Of a stretch of 64,000 bases of DNA, positions 44,224-53,932 are shown one piece after another. Under the pieces are notes generated by a model that was not told the origin of the DNA, searched no databases, and saw nothing but the letters and a program-made list of their open reading frames with translations. Numbering within the stretch: position 1 is the stretch's first letter; the number at the start of each line of letters is the position of its first letter. A program made the position numbers and the translations under genes. The stretch comes from Bacteroides sp. OM05-12 (GTDB taxonomy: Bacteria; Bacteroidota; Bacteroidia; Bacteroidales; Bacteroidaceae), in assembly GCF_003438995.1 (NCBI RefSeq), contig NZ_QSUN01000005.1, forward strand, positions 235,129 to 299,128, given 5' to 3'.

Positions 44224-44361
44224 TGTTGAACAGCAGGTATTTATTGTAGCTGAATCGAGTAATCGGATAATCATATTAATTTTATCGGTCATATTTACTT
44301 GTTCGTATTTATCGCATTTAATAACTGTGCTGAAAACAGTTATAGATAAAGGCTAAATATT

Positions 44362-44369
44362 TATCTTTG
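44362..44369 (+). promoter_or_regulatory. -7 promoter box for fkp
   Basis: TATCTTTG (TAnnTTTG), 35 nt before the fkp ATG at 44405. Confidence 0.5.
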
Positions 44370-44404
44370 CTAGATAATATGAACTTTTCAAAGAATTAGA
44401 TATA

Positions 44405-47245
44405 ATGAAAAAACTTTTATCACTTCCACCGAATTTGGTGAATTGTTTTCATGAGATTGAGAAGGCTGACCGTAACGAATGGTTTTGTACGTCTGATCCT
44501 ATCGGAGCAAAACTAGGTTCCGGTGGTGGAACTACTTGGTTGTTAGAGGAATGTCAGCAAGCAATGGAGCCGGAAATAGATTTTATGACTTGGCTGGGAA
44601 AGGATAAAAGGATATTGCTTCACGCAGGAGGGCAGAGTCGTCGGTTGCCGGGATATGCACCCTCCGGAAAGATATTGACACCGGTTCCGGTATTCCGATG
44701 GGAGCGCGGACAGTGCCTCAAGCAGAATTTACTTTCTTTGCAGCTACCTCTTTATGAGCGAATCATGGAAAAAGCACCGGACTCACTTCATACGTTGATC
44801 GCAAGTGGTGATGTCTATATCCGTTCGGGTAAACCTCTTCAGAAGATACCGGAAGCAGATGTCGTTTGTTACGGTTTGTGGGTAGACCCTAATTTGGCGA
44901 AGAATCATGGCGTGTTTGTCTTGGACAGGAAGCAACCGGAAGAACTTGATTTTATGTTGCAAAAGCCGACAGTTGAAGAAATGAGTAAGTTGATGCAAAG
45001 TCATTTCTTTTTGATGGATATAGGTATCTGGATATTGAGTGACCGGGCTGTTGAATTACTGATGAAACGGTCTAAGAAAGATGATTCATTGAGATATTAT
45101 GATTTATATTCTGATTTTGGACGGGCTTTGGGCGGTAATCCCAAAGTAGAGGATGATGAATTGCGTGAATTGAGCGTGGCAATATTGCCGTTGCAGGATG
45201 GGGAGTTTTATCATTACGGTACAAGTCGTGAATTAATATCTTCTACAGTAGCTGTTCAGAATTTGGTGAATGATCAACGTGCTATTATCAATCGTAAAAT
45301 AAAGCCACATCCGGCCATGTTTGTACAGAATGCTGAGGTGAAGTATAAGCTCTCGGCAGAAAATTCAGAGGTATGGATTGAAAATAGTTACGTCAATGAG
45401 AACTGGTTGTTGTCGAACAGGAATATTATAACAGGAGTCCCCGTTAATGATTGGGTATTGTCTTTACCGTCAGGTGTTTGTGTAGATGTTGTACCTTATC
45501 AGGAGACGGATTATATTGCTCGTCCTTATGGATTTAATGACGCATTTAAAGGTGATGTCCTGGCAGAAACCACCCTGTTTATGGGGCGTCCGGTAAAGGA
45601 ATGGATGCAAGAACGCCGATTGGATGCGGCACTTTTGGAGCATACGAATGATTTGCAGTCGGCACGCCTGTTCCCTGTTTGTCATTCAGTCGATGACTTA
45701 GGTAAAGTGCTTCGTTGGATGATAAATGAACTTCAGTGCCGGGAGGGTAGAGATATATGGTTGCAAAGTAAACGGCTTTCTGCCGATGAAATATCTTCTT
45801 ATGCCAATTTGGATCGTTTGTACAAGCAACGGGAAGAGTTTCGTACAAAGAATTGGCCGTTGTTGGCAGATAATTATGAGAAAAGCGTATTCTATCAGTT
45901 GAATCTGAAGGATGCGGCTAAAGAGTTTGTAGACAATCACATCACATTGCCAAACGATTTACCGGATACCGCTCCGTTGATGACCCGCATACACGATCAT
46001 ATGTTTCGTGCTCATGTAATGCAGTTAAAAGGTGAAGATGGGAAAGAAGAAGAAAGTAAAGCGTTCGGTTTGCTGAGAGAAGGATTGATAGATTCCATAT
46101 CAGGGCAAAAGCAATATCCTAAATTGGCTGTTTATTCCGACCAAATTGTCTGGGGAAGAAGCCCGGTGCGTATAGATCTTGCCGGTGGATGGACTGATAC
46201 GCCTCCTTACTGTCTTTATTCAGGTGGTAATGTAGTCAATATGGCGATAGAGTTGAATGGTCAGCCACCGTTACAAGTATATGTGAAACCGAGCAAGGAA
46301 TATAAGATAATCCTTCGTTCGATAGATTTGGGAGCTATTGAGATTATAACCTCCTATGAACAGTTGATGGATTTTAATAAAGTAGGTTCTCCTTTTTCTA
46401 TACCTAAAGCCGCGTTGACTTTGGCGGGATTCTCTTCTGTATTTCAAGGAGAATGTTATCATTCATTGGAAGAACAATTGAAAGCCTTCGGTTCCGGTAT
46501 TGAGATTACTTTATTGGCTGCTATTCCTGCCGGATCAGGTTTGGGTACAAGCTCCATTCTTGCCTCAACGGTATTGGGAGCTATTGCCGATTTTTGTGGA
46601 CTGATGTGGGATAAGAATGAAGTATGCCGACGTACATTATTATTGGAACAGATGTTGACTACCGGAGGTGGTTGGCAGGATCAATACGGTGGTGTGCTTC
46701 ATGGGGTTAAATTGCTTCAGACACAGGCTGAATTTGAACAATCTCTTTCAGTCAGATGGCTACCTGATTTCTTGTTTGCCAATCCGGAGTATCAGAAATG
46801 TCATTTACTCTATTATACAGGAATAACCCGAACAGCGAAAGGAATTTTGGCAGAGATTGTGCGTGGAATGTTTTTAAATGACTCGGAAAGATTGTCTATT
46901 CTTGCTGATATGAAAGTACATGCATTAGATTTGTACGAAGCCATACAACAAGGAAACTTTGAAGAGATGGCAAAATTGGTCGGCAAGTCATGGATGCAGA
47001 ATAAACGCTTGGATTCAGGAACCAATCCTGCTGAAGTAGAAGCGATTATTGATATTGTGAAAGATTATTGTTACGGATATAAATTGCCGGGAGCCGGTGG
47101 GGGAGGTTATTTATATATGATAGCTAAAGATCCGGAAGCTGCTGCAAGAATACGGACTATTCTTACACAGAATCCTCCTAATAGTTGTGCACGTTTTGTG
47201 GATATGAGTTTGTCTAATAAAGGATTACAAATAAGCAGATCATAA
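44405..47245 (+). CDS. fkp: Bifunctional L-fucokinase / fucose-1-phosphate guanylyltransferase
   Basis: A 946-residue two-domain enzyme like Fkp of Bacteroides fragilis. It phosphorylates free L-fucose and joins it to GTP to give GDP-L-fucose, so host fucose can be placed on capsule and glycoproteins. The N-terminal guanylyltransferase part (about 1-430) has GAKLGSGGGTTWLLEE and HAGGQSRRLPGYAPSGK. The C-terminal GHMP kinase part (about 585-946) has SPVRIDLAGGWTDTPPY, the ATP loop PAGSGLGTSSILA and GAGGGGYLYMI. Full length. It is 5 bp from a mutarotase gene that would supply the right fucose anomer. Confidence 0.97.
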   Translation: MKKLLSLPPNLVNCFHEIEKADRNEWFCTSDPIGAKLGSGGGTTWLLEECQQAMEPEIDFMTWLGKDKRILLHAGGQSRRLPGYAPSGKILTPVPVFRWERGQCLKQNLLSLQLPLYERIMEKAPDSLHTLIASGDVYIRSGKPLQKIPEADVVCYGLWVDPNLAKNHGVFVLDRKQPEELDFMLQKPTVEEMSKLMQSHFFLMDIGIWILSDRAVELLMKRSKKDDSLRYYDLYSDFGRALGGNPKVEDDELRELSVAILPLQDGEFYHYGTSRELISSTVAVQNLVNDQRAIINRKIKPHPAMFVQNAEVKYKLSAENSEVWIENSYVNENWLLSNRNIITGVPVNDWVLSLPSGVCVDVVPYQETDYIARPYGFNDAFKGDVLAETTLFMGRPVKEWMQERRLDAALLEHTNDLQSARLFPVCHSVDDLGKVLRWMINELQCREGRDIWLQSKRLSADEISSYANLDRLYKQREEFRTKNWPLLADNYEKSVFYQLNLKDAAKEFVDNHITLPNDLPDTAPLMTRIHDHMFRAHVMQLKGEDGKEEESKAFGLLREGLIDSISGQKQYPKLAVYSDQIVWGRSPVRIDLAGGWTDTPPYCLYSGGNVVNMAIELNGQPPLQVYVKPSKEYKIILRSIDLGAIEIITSYEQLMDFNKVGSPFSIPKAALTLAGFSSVFQGECYHSLEEQLKAFGSGIEITLLAAIPAGSGLGTSSILASTVLGAIADFCGLMWDKNEVCRRTLLLEQMLTTGGGWQDQYGGVLHGVKLLQTQAEFEQSLSVRWLPDFLFANPEYQKCHLLYYTGITRTAKGILAEIVRGMFLNDSERLSILADMKVHALDLYEAIQQGNFEEMAKLVGKSWMQNKRLDSGTNPAEVEAIIDIVKDYCYGYKLPGAGGGGYLYMIAKDPEAAARIRTILTQNPPNSCARFVDMSLSNKGLQISRS

Positions 47246-47250
47246 AGGAT

Positions 47251-47586
47251 ATGAAAAGGTATTGTCAGACTTTGAAGTTAAGAGATAATTCGGAATTGAT
47301 AAAAGGGTATGTGGAGCAACATAAGCAAGTGTGGCCGGAGATAAAAGCAGGTATTAAATCTGTAGGTATATTGGATATGCAGATTTATATATTGGGTAAT
47401 TTGCTTTTTATGATTGTGGATACAGTTGATGGGTTTGACTGGGTTGAAGATAATAAACGTTTAGCCGGCTTGCCGAGACAAGCCGAATGGGAAGCCTATA
47501 TGGCCAAATTCCAACAAGCTGAACCGGGTATGGCTTCTAATGAGAAATGGCAAATGATGGATAAAATATTTGGATTGAATGATTAG
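47251..47586 (+). CDS. L-rhamnose/L-fucose mutarotase family protein
   Basis: A 111-residue dimeric ferredoxin-like fold protein of the RhaM/FucU-like (DUF718) family: KRYCQTLKLRDN, YVEQHKQVWPEIKAGIKSVG, and a Trp-rich C-terminus. These speed the alpha/beta conversion of 6-deoxysugars. Directly behind fkp and in the same transcript, it most likely acts on L-fucose before its phosphorylation, although the closest named family is rhamnose mutarotase. Its stop codon overlaps the stop of the convergent wcaJ-like gene. Confidence 0.85.
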   Translation: MKRYCQTLKLRDNSELIKGYVEQHKQVWPEIKAGIKSVGILDMQIYILGNLLFMIVDTVDGFDWVEDNKRLAGLPRQAEWEAYMAKFQQAEPGMASNEKWQMMDKIFGLND

Positions 47587-48986
47587 TAGGCATTCTTGTC
47601 TCCGCGCATTACGTTTACTACTGTTTTATACATGATTCGCAAGTCAAGTAGGAATGACCAGTTTTCAATATACCAAATGTCTTTCTTGACACGTCCTTCC
47701 ATTTGACTTAATTCTTTCGTCGCTCCTCGGAAACCGGTAACTTGTGCCCATCCTGTAATACCCGGTTTTACGAGATGGCGTACCATATATTTATTGATTA
47801 GTTTGGAATATTCATCAGTATGTTTTAGCATGTGAGGTCGTGGACCTACCAACGACATTTCACCCTTCCAAACATTGATAAACTGTGGAAACTCATCTAT
47901 ATTCGTTTTCCGCATAAAGTCTCCGAACTTAGTTTTTCTCGGATCATTTGCTGTTGCTTGCAGTTTATCACATTCCGTATTGACTTTCATAGAACGGAAT
48001 TTGATACATTTGAATATACGCCCTTCTTCACCGCTTCGTTCCTGTTTGAAGTAAATGGGACCCGGTGATGTTATTTTGATAATGCTTCCTACAATAATGT
48101 ACATAATAGGATATATAGTACATAGGAATATACTGGAAACTAATAAATCAAAAGAACGTTTCAATAATTTGTTTTCCGGTTTTAAAAGCGGTTCGTCACG
48201 TACATATAATACCGGAATGTCACCGAATAATTCTAATTTCATCTTTCTTTTCAGGTAGTTTCTGACATTTGGTACGCTATAAAAGTGTACCATATTGTTT
48301 TCGCAGAAATTAATGATTGGGACGATTTCTGCTTCTCTGGATGAGGGGAGACAGCAAAATACTTCATTAACATGGTGTCCTTCTAGAAATGGAATAATCT
48401 CAGATACTTTACCTAAGTATTTTACATTTTCCGGAAAATTTCTAAGTGGTTCATCATCAAATACTCCCATAACACGATAACCAAAAGAAGTATCATCAGA
48501 AATCTCGTGATATAGTTCTACCACATTGTTTGTACTACCTATTATTATGGCATTTCGCGCATTTCTACCGTTTTGTCTGAAACGTTTTACCAGTCTACGC
48601 ATACTTAAACGCCAAAAACTAATACATACTAATAATGTAATATAGAGTGTAAATATTAAAGGCTTGGATATTTCTGTTTGTATAAGTGATAAACATGACA
48701 CAAATAGAAATATAAATGTTGTTGTAGAGAAGAATACGCGTCTTATTATTATTTCAGGTGTGATAATTCGTTTATGCAACACAACTTTAAAGATGGATAT
48801 ACATGGGATATAGCCTAAGTTAAGAAGAACTAAATATTTTTGAAATGTATGCCCTATATTTGTGTTATATTGAAATTCATTAAATATAAGATATATAAAA
48901 ATAAATATTGTATTGAGGATAAAATAATCACCAATAATAGTTATTGTCCTAATCATTTTAGATGTTTCAGTGGTAGCCTGTCTCAT
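47583..48986 (-). CDS. Undecaprenyl-phosphate sugar-1-phosphate transferase (WcaJ-like)
   Basis: A 467-residue initiating transferase. Four or five N-terminal membrane helices are followed by a CoA-binding-like Rossmann segment (NAIIIGSTNNVVELYHEI, FGYRVMGVFDD). The catalytic sugar transferase part has LLKRSFDLLVSSIFL, KCIKFRSMKVN, FGDFMRKTNIDEFPQFINV, LVGPRPHMLKHT and GITGWAQVTGFRG. It starts glycan synthesis by moving a sugar phosphate, often glucose-1-phosphate, to undecaprenyl phosphate. Start is the ATG at 48986; an extension to 49001 would use TTG. It is a second initiating enzyme, distinct from the receiver-linked one at 14626. Confidence 0.9.
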   Translation of the reverse strand: MRQATTETSKMIRTITIIGDYFILNTIFIFIYLIFNEFQYNTNIGHTFQKYLVLLNLGYIPCISIFKVVLHKRIITPEIIIRRVFFSTTTFIFLFVSCLSLIQTEISKPLIFTLYITLLVCISFWRLSMRRLVKRFRQNGRNARNAIIIGSTNNVVELYHEISDDTSFGYRVMGVFDDEPLRNFPENVKYLGKVSEIIPFLEGHHVNEVFCCLPSSREAEIVPIINFCENNMVHFYSVPNVRNYLKRKMKLELFGDIPVLYVRDEPLLKPENKLLKRSFDLLVSSIFLCTIYPIMYIIVGSIIKITSPGPIYFKQERSGEEGRIFKCIKFRSMKVNTECDKLQATANDPRKTKFGDFMRKTNIDEFPQFINVWKGEMSLVGPRPHMLKHTDEYSKLINKYMVRHLVKPGITGWAQVTGFRGATKELSQMEGRVKKDIWYIENWSFLLDLRIMYKTVVNVMRGDKNAY

Positions 48987-49045
48987 AGAAAATAAATTCA
49001 AAAATCCTGTTTGTCTTTTATAAATGGAAAATCTACTATTACCTG

Positions 49046-49053
49046 CAAAGTTA
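49046..49053 (-). promoter_or_regulatory. -7 promoter box for the WcaJ-like gene
   Basis: The minus strand reads TAACTTTG (TAnnTTTG), 60 nt before the ATG at 48986. Confidence 0.45.
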
Positions 49054-49214
49054 TGTTATTTTTATAGTAAAAACAATATTTGGTGAGTGTAAATTAAAAT
49101 ATTAACGTATTCTTTTCGATATATGGCGTAAGATGTTGAATTCTTATGAATGTTTGAACATTTAATTTGGTAGATTGTTTATTAGATATATATAATAATA
49201 AAATATAAAACATT

Positions 49215-49718
49215 ATGTCAAGAACAGCTTTTAAAGGTCAACCGGTTGAATTATCCGGTGAATTTGTTCAGGTTGGTGATTTAGCTCCTGATTTTCATTT
49301 GACTAAAACAGATTTGGGAGGTTTATATCTAAAAGATTTGAAAGGGAAAAATGTAGTATTAAATATCTTCCCGAGTTTAGATACAAGTGTATGTGCAACT
49401 TCTGTGAGAAAATTTAATGAAATTGCAGCACAATTACCTGATACGGTCGTACTTGCTATTTCTAAAGATTTACCTTTTGCACATGCACGTTTTTGCACAA
49501 CGGAAGGTATCAAGAATGTTATAGCATTGTCTGATTTCCGTTCTTCTGATTTTGGAGAAAATTATGGGGTTCTAATGGAAGAGGGACCTCTTTATGGATT
49601 GTTGGCGCGTGCCGTAGTGGTTATTAATCCGGAAGGAAAGATAATATATACGGAACTTGTACCTGAGATTGGGACAGAACCTAATTATGAAGGGGTGCTA
49701 AAAGCTCTAAAGAAATAA
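49215..49718 (+). CDS. tpx: Thiol peroxidase
   Basis: A 167-residue atypical two-cysteine peroxiredoxin that reduces hydroperoxides at the expense of thioredoxin. The peroxidatic cysteine is C60 in FPSLDTSVCATSVRKFN and the resolving cysteine C94 in ARFCTTEGIKN. The N-terminal GQPVELSGEFVQVGDLAPDF is typical. It stands alone, with no clear -7 match seen upstream and a terminator shared with the dedA operon at 49767. Confidence 0.95.
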   Translation: MSRTAFKGQPVELSGEFVQVGDLAPDFHLTKTDLGGLYLKDLKGKNVVLNIFPSLDTSVCATSVRKFNEIAAQLPDTVVLAISKDLPFAHARFCTTEGIKNVIALSDFRSSDFGENYGVLMEEGPLYGLLARAVVVINPEGKIIYTELVPEIGTEPNYEGVLKALKK

Positions 49719-49766
49719 AACTTCTCAAATTATTGTGTAGAGAATAGAGTAGAGGGGTAAACTGAT

Positions 49767-49799
49767 AACGTCCTGATAGTTGAAACTGTCAGGACGTTT
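49767..49799. terminator. Bidirectional terminator between tpx and dedA
   Basis: AACGTCCTGATAGTT pairs with AACTGTCAGGACGTT around a very short loop; it lies between two convergent genes. Confidence 0.75.
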
Positions 49800-49813
49800 A
49801 TGCATAATGTCAG

Positions 49814-50443
49814 TTATTTCTTTTTCATTCCTTTATAAACAAGAAATCCAACAATCAGGATGGCTATAGCTATGAAAACATACCCTATCTCATGACTATA
49901 TTCTGTTACTTTTCCCATAAGCTGGTCTTCCGGAATGACTGATTCCAGATAATAGCCGATAGCTGCAAGAATCGAGTTCCATAATCCGGCTCCTAATGTG
50001 GTAAATAGCAAGAATGTTGATAGTTTCATTTTAGCCAAACCTGCCGGAATAGATATTAATTGACGGATAGCCGGGATTAGTCTGCCGATGAAAGTTGATA
50101 TCGCTCCATGATCATCGAAATATTTTTCTGCCTTTTCAACTTTGGCTTCATCAATCAGACACATATGACCGAAACGACTGTTTGCGAATTTGTATACTAA
50201 CGGACGACCTACAATTTTGGCAATATAGTAATTGATGAGTGCTCCGATGTTTGCTCCTATGGTTGCAAATAAAACAACCAAATAGACATTCAATTCTTGA
50301 TTTGCAGCAGCTCTGTAAGCTGCCGGAGGTACTACAACTTCTGAGGGAAAAGGAATGAAAGAACTTTCGATAGCCATTAATAAAGTAATGGTCCAGTAAT
50401 TTAGATGATCTAAACACCATTGGATAAATGCAACAGATTCCAT
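49814..50443 (-). CDS. DedA family membrane protein
   Basis: A 209-residue protein with about five membrane segments. Family marks are ESSFIPFPSEVVVPPAAY near residue 25 and FIGRLIPAIRQLISIPAGLAKM near 115. DedA proteins are implicated in recycling of undecaprenyl phosphate and other lipids across the membrane and in envelope stability. It is last in a glnS-TPR-dedA arrangement (25 bp after the TPR gene). The assignment to family is firm; the lipid moved is not known. Confidence 0.9.
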   Translation of the reverse strand: MESVAFIQWCLDHLNYWTITLLMAIESSFIPFPSEVVVPPAAYRAAANQELNVYLVVLFATIGANIGALINYYIAKIVGRPLVYKFANSRFGHMCLIDEAKVEKAEKYFDDHGAISTFIGRLIPAIRQLISIPAGLAKMKLSTFLLFTTLGAGLWNSILAAIGYYLESVIPEDQLMGKVTEYSHEIGYVFIAIAILIVGFLVYKGMKKK

Positions 50444-50468
50444 TGATTTTCTCGTTTTAAATTGTTAT

Positions 50469-51896
50469 TTAATAATTTTCTTCTATAGATTGTTTCAAAT
50501 TAAGGATTAGTTCCTTAATCTCTGCTTGATCAGAAGATAATTGATTGGTAAATTGTGTAATGTTATTAGGATTTTGTTCCATTGCTTTCATAAAATATTC
50601 TTTGAATTTGTCTTTGTCGTTCTTTAAAAGATAGATGTAGGCAATGTATATATATGAAAGTCCGTGTCCGGAATAAGACTCTTGTAAACCTATCAGGTAT
50701 TTTAGAGCAAGATCGAAAAGATTGTTATCATGATAAGCTAATGCGATACTTATATAAGAATCCGGATTTTCAAAGTTATCCAGCTCGAGAGCCTCCTGAA
50801 AGATTTCATTTGCTGAATCAAATTCTTCTTGACGTAGGAATATGGAGCCTTTGGTAATCAATAGATCCGCATTCTTATAATCCAGTTGGATAGCATTGTC
50901 AATCGCATCAAGGGCTTTGGCATGATCATTTTTATGGATATAGCATCCTGCCATATATTGGAAGGCATCTACTGTAAAGTAATCCAGCAACGGTTTCCTT
51001 TGAGTCGCTTTTAAGAAACATTCTAATGCTTCTTCATAAGATCCTAAGTTGTAGTAGCATATTCCGGCCATATAATATGGTCTTTCTTCATCCGGATTAT
51101 ATTCCGTGTATTTTAAATAGAGTTCGGCAGCTTCAGTATAATTCTCTATTTGGGAATATGCGTGTGCTTTCAATAAGATGGCGGCAGTATGGTTGGGATT
51201 AATGGCCAATACAAAATCAAAAGCCTCGATTGCTTTCTGGAAATCATCATTCATGCTGTAAGACTTTCCCAATCCAAACCAACATTCTGTGGAATAGGGG
51301 TCTTCATCCAACACCTTATTATACCATACTATGGCCCGCTCAATATTGTTGGTTCGAAAACAACATTCCGCATAGTCTTGTTGGATAGTCATATCACCGG
51401 GAACCAGCTTTAGAGCTTTTTCAAACCAAGGAAGAGCCTCTTCCGGATATTCATTATCCATAAAAACGTATGCAGCATCCAAATAACTCTCTTCATCAAC
51501 TTCCTCTTCTTCCTCAATCATCCTTTGCAACATTCTTTTGGCTTCGTCTATTTTATTCTCCTTGGTAAACAATAGTGCTTTCAGCCGTTTAACGTCATAT
51601 TCATAGTCGGGCATTGAATAAGCAATCTCTTTGGCCTCTTGAATATGATCTGTTTCTATTAATAAATGTGCTTTAAGGGTAAGAATCTCTATTGTACCCG
51701 GATGTATTTTTAATGAGAATTCTATTACATCCAATGACTTTTCGTAATCATCCAAAGATGCGTAATATTCGGCAATCTCGGTTAACTGGTCTGCATCGAA
51801 ATAGGCGGGTTGCTTTCCTGATGCCATTTCTTCGTACTTAGCAAGAAGTTTTTTAAATTCATCTTTTCCAAATGACGAAGAAAAACTGTTGTCCAT
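50469..51896 (-). CDS. Tetratricopeptide-repeat protein
   Basis: A 475-residue soluble protein made almost entirely of TPR units (about ten to twelve). Examples are ALPWFEKALKLVPGDMTIQ, AIEAFDFVLAINPNHTAAIL, ALECFLKATQRKP and ALDAIDNAIQLDYKNADLL. No signal peptide or catalytic domain is seen, so it is probably a cytosolic scaffold or chaperone-like protein. It lies between glnS and dedA (61 bp and 25 bp) and is probably co-transcribed. The partner is unknown. Confidence 0.88.
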   Translation of the reverse strand: MDNSFSSSFGKDEFKKLLAKYEEMASGKQPAYFDADQLTEIAEYYASLDDYEKSLDVIEFSLKIHPGTIEILTLKAHLLIETDHIQEAKEIAYSMPDYEYDVKRLKALLFTKENKIDEAKRMLQRMIEEEEEVDEESYLDAAYVFMDNEYPEEALPWFEKALKLVPGDMTIQQDYAECCFRTNNIERAIVWYNKVLDEDPYSTECWFGLGKSYSMNDDFQKAIEAFDFVLAINPNHTAAILLKAHAYSQIENYTEAAELYLKYTEYNPDEERPYYMAGICYYNLGSYEEALECFLKATQRKPLLDYFTVDAFQYMAGCYIHKNDHAKALDAIDNAIQLDYKNADLLITKGSIFLRQEEFDSANEIFQEALELDNFENPDSYISIALAYHDNNLFDLALKYLIGLQESYSGHGLSYIYIAYIYLLKNDKDKFKEYFMKAMEQNPNNITQFTNQLSSDQAEIKELILNLKQSIEENY

Positions 51897-51957
51897 GTTG
51901 TTTATAATTTATAGTTTGCCAACTAATCGGTTCACCAATTAGTTGACAAACTTTATT

Positions 51958-53697
51958 CTACTTATTTATTTTACTCCAAGTATCTTTTAATGATACCGTA
52001 CGATTGAAGATCAGTCTCTCCGGAGTGCTATCTTTATCGACGTTAAAATAGCCGATACGTTGGAACTGTAAATAGTCGAGCGGCTTGGCATTTGCCAAGA
52101 ACTTTTCGACGTAACAGTTGGTTAGTATGGTCAAAGAGTCCGGATTGATTATTTCTTTCATTGCTTCTAATGCGGAGCAGTCTTTTGCTTCGCGTATAGC
52201 GGCCAATTCGTCACGAGGATTTTCTACTTTCCAGAGACGGTCGTACAAACGTACTTCGGCAGGTATGCAGTGTGCGCAGCTCACCCAGTGCAATGTACCT
52301 TTTACTTTTCGGTTGCTTTCCGGCATACCGCTTTTGGTATTCGGGTCATATTCGCAATAAACTTCTTCTATTTCGCCTGCTTCGTTTTTCTTGCATCCCG
52401 TACATTTCACGATATATGCATTCTTTAAGCGTACTTCTTGTCCCGGAGTCATACGGAAATATTTCTTTGGAGCATCTTCCATGAAATCTTCTCTTTCCAT
52501 CCAAAGTTCGCGACTGAACTCAATCATGTGTGAACCTGCTTCAGGGTCTTCCGGGTTATTAACGGCTTCCATTTCCTCTACCTTTCCTTCCGGATAATTC
52601 GTAATGATAAGCTTTACCGGATTAACGACAGCGGAAACACGGGTGGAACGTATATTCAAATCTTCACGAACGGCACTTTCCAACAATGCGAATTCGTTTA
52701 GGGCATCGTATGTGGTATATCCGATTTTGTCGATAAATTTGCGGATTGCTTCCGGAGAGTATCCGCGACGACGGAAACCGCAGATGGTCGGCATTCGAGG
52801 ATCATCCCATCCGTCTACAAGACCTTCTTTTACCAGAGTAAGCAGATTTCGCTTGCTCATAAGCGTATAACTTAAATTCAGTTTATTGAATTCAGTTTGA
52901 CGGGGACGGTTGTCTTCCAAGTCTTTACCGTCTTTCAGCCAGTCAATGAAAAGATCGTATAACGGGCGATGAACAACGAACTCCAATGTGCAAAGAGAAT
53001 GTGTTACACCCTCGAAATAATCGCTTTGTCCGTGGGCGAAATCATACATCGGATAGGCTTTCCATGTATCGCCGGTGCGGTGATGAGGAGTCTTCACAAC
53101 ACGATAAATAATCGGGTCGCGGAAGTGCATATTCGAATTTGCCATATCTATTTTTGCGCGAAGCACCATTGAACCTTCTTCTGCTTCACCACTATTCATT
53201 TTGTTGAACAATGCGAGGTTTTCTTCAATCGGTCGGTTACGGTAAGGGCTCTCTATACCCGGCTGGGTAGGAGTACCTTTTTGCTGAGCGATTTCTTCGG
53301 ATGTCTGCTCATCTATATATGCTTTGCCTTCTTTGATAAGGCGTACTGCAAAGTCCCATAATTGCTGAAAGTAATCGGATGCATAGTATTCATTACCCCA
53401 TTGGAAACCTAACCATTGGATATCTTCTTTGATAGCATCCACGTATTCCAAATCTTCTTTTGTCGGGTTCGTATCATCGAAGCGAAGGTTACATACGCCT
53501 CCGTGCTTTTCTGCTATACCGAAATCCAGACAAATAGCTTTTGCGTGCCCTATGTGTAAGTATCCGTTAGGTTCCGGCGGGAAGCGAGTTTGTACTCTTC
53601 CTCCGTTTTTACCCTCTTTCAAATCTTTTTCTACAGCTGCCTCTATAAAGTTAAGGCTTTTCTTTTCTGTATTCTCTGAAACATTGTTATCAGTCAT
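51958..53697 (-). CDS. glnS: Glutamine-tRNA ligase
   Basis: A 579-residue class I aminoacyl-tRNA synthetase. The HIGH motif is in FPPEPNGYLHIGHAKAICL and the KMSKS-type loop is YTLMSKRNLL. The region RLEDTNPTKED-like RFDDTNPTKEDLEYVDAIK and CTLEFVVHRPLYDLFID are typical of GlnRS. The C-terminal beta-barrels for anticodon recognition are present and the length is normal. A -7 box lies 28 nt upstream. Confidence 0.97.
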   Translation of the reverse strand: MTDNNVSENTEKKSLNFIEAAVEKDLKEGKNGGRVQTRFPPEPNGYLHIGHAKAICLDFGIAEKHGGVCNLRFDDTNPTKEDLEYVDAIKEDIQWLGFQWGNEYYASDYFQQLWDFAVRLIKEGKAYIDEQTSEEIAQQKGTPTQPGIESPYRNRPIEENLALFNKMNSGEAEEGSMVLRAKIDMANSNMHFRDPIIYRVVKTPHHRTGDTWKAYPMYDFAHGQSDYFEGVTHSLCTLEFVVHRPLYDLFIDWLKDGKDLEDNRPRQTEFNKLNLSYTLMSKRNLLTLVKEGLVDGWDDPRMPTICGFRRRGYSPEAIRKFIDKIGYTTYDALNEFALLESAVREDLNIRSTRVSAVVNPVKLIITNYPEGKVEEMEAVNNPEDPEAGSHMIEFSRELWMEREDFMEDAPKKYFRMTPGQEVRLKNAYIVKCTGCKKNEAGEIEEVYCEYDPNTKSGMPESNRKVKGTLHWVSCAHCIPAEVRLYDRLWKVENPRDELAAIREAKDCSALEAMKEIINPDSLTILTNCYVEKFLANAKPLDYLQFQRIGYFNVDKDSTPERLIFNRTVSLKDTWSKINK

Positions 53698-53724
53698 TGC
53701 AGTATGTTTTTACACTTTAAGGTG

Positions 53725-53732
53725 CAAAAATA
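53725..53732 (-). promoter_or_regulatory. -7 promoter box for glnS
   Basis: The minus strand reads TATTTTTG (TAnnTTTG), 28 nt before the glnS start; probably drives glnS, the TPR gene and dedA. Confidence 0.45.
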
Positions 53733-53849
53733 GAAATTCTTTTTCATAGTGTTAAGCATATCTCTCTGAAAACATATAAAAAAGATTAAGGAGATTGATT
53801 TAAGGCTCCTGTTCTTTCATTCGTTTGTCCGGGGAAAGCTTATCGTTTA

Positions 53850-53915
53850 CCCATGCTTAAACGCAAGGACGTCCATGCCTAAACGCAAGGACGCCCATGG
53901 TGAAACGATTCAAAG
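53850..53915. repeat. Tandem array, 22-bp period, three units
   Basis: Units start at 53850, 53872 and 53894. The first two differ at only two positions and contain TAAACGCAAGGACG; the third keeps CCATG and AAACG. It lies between glnS and the gadC stop. Confidence 0.65.
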
Positions 53916-53932
53916 ATAAGGTGGTTACTATC

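Larger units (their letters stand above)
44046..44404. other. Intergenic region with terminator, hairpin repeat and fkp promoter
   Basis: A 359-bp gap with no gene. In order it holds the fcl terminator (44076-44122), a repeat hairpin (44175-44223) and the fkp -7 box (44362-44369). Confidence 0.7.
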
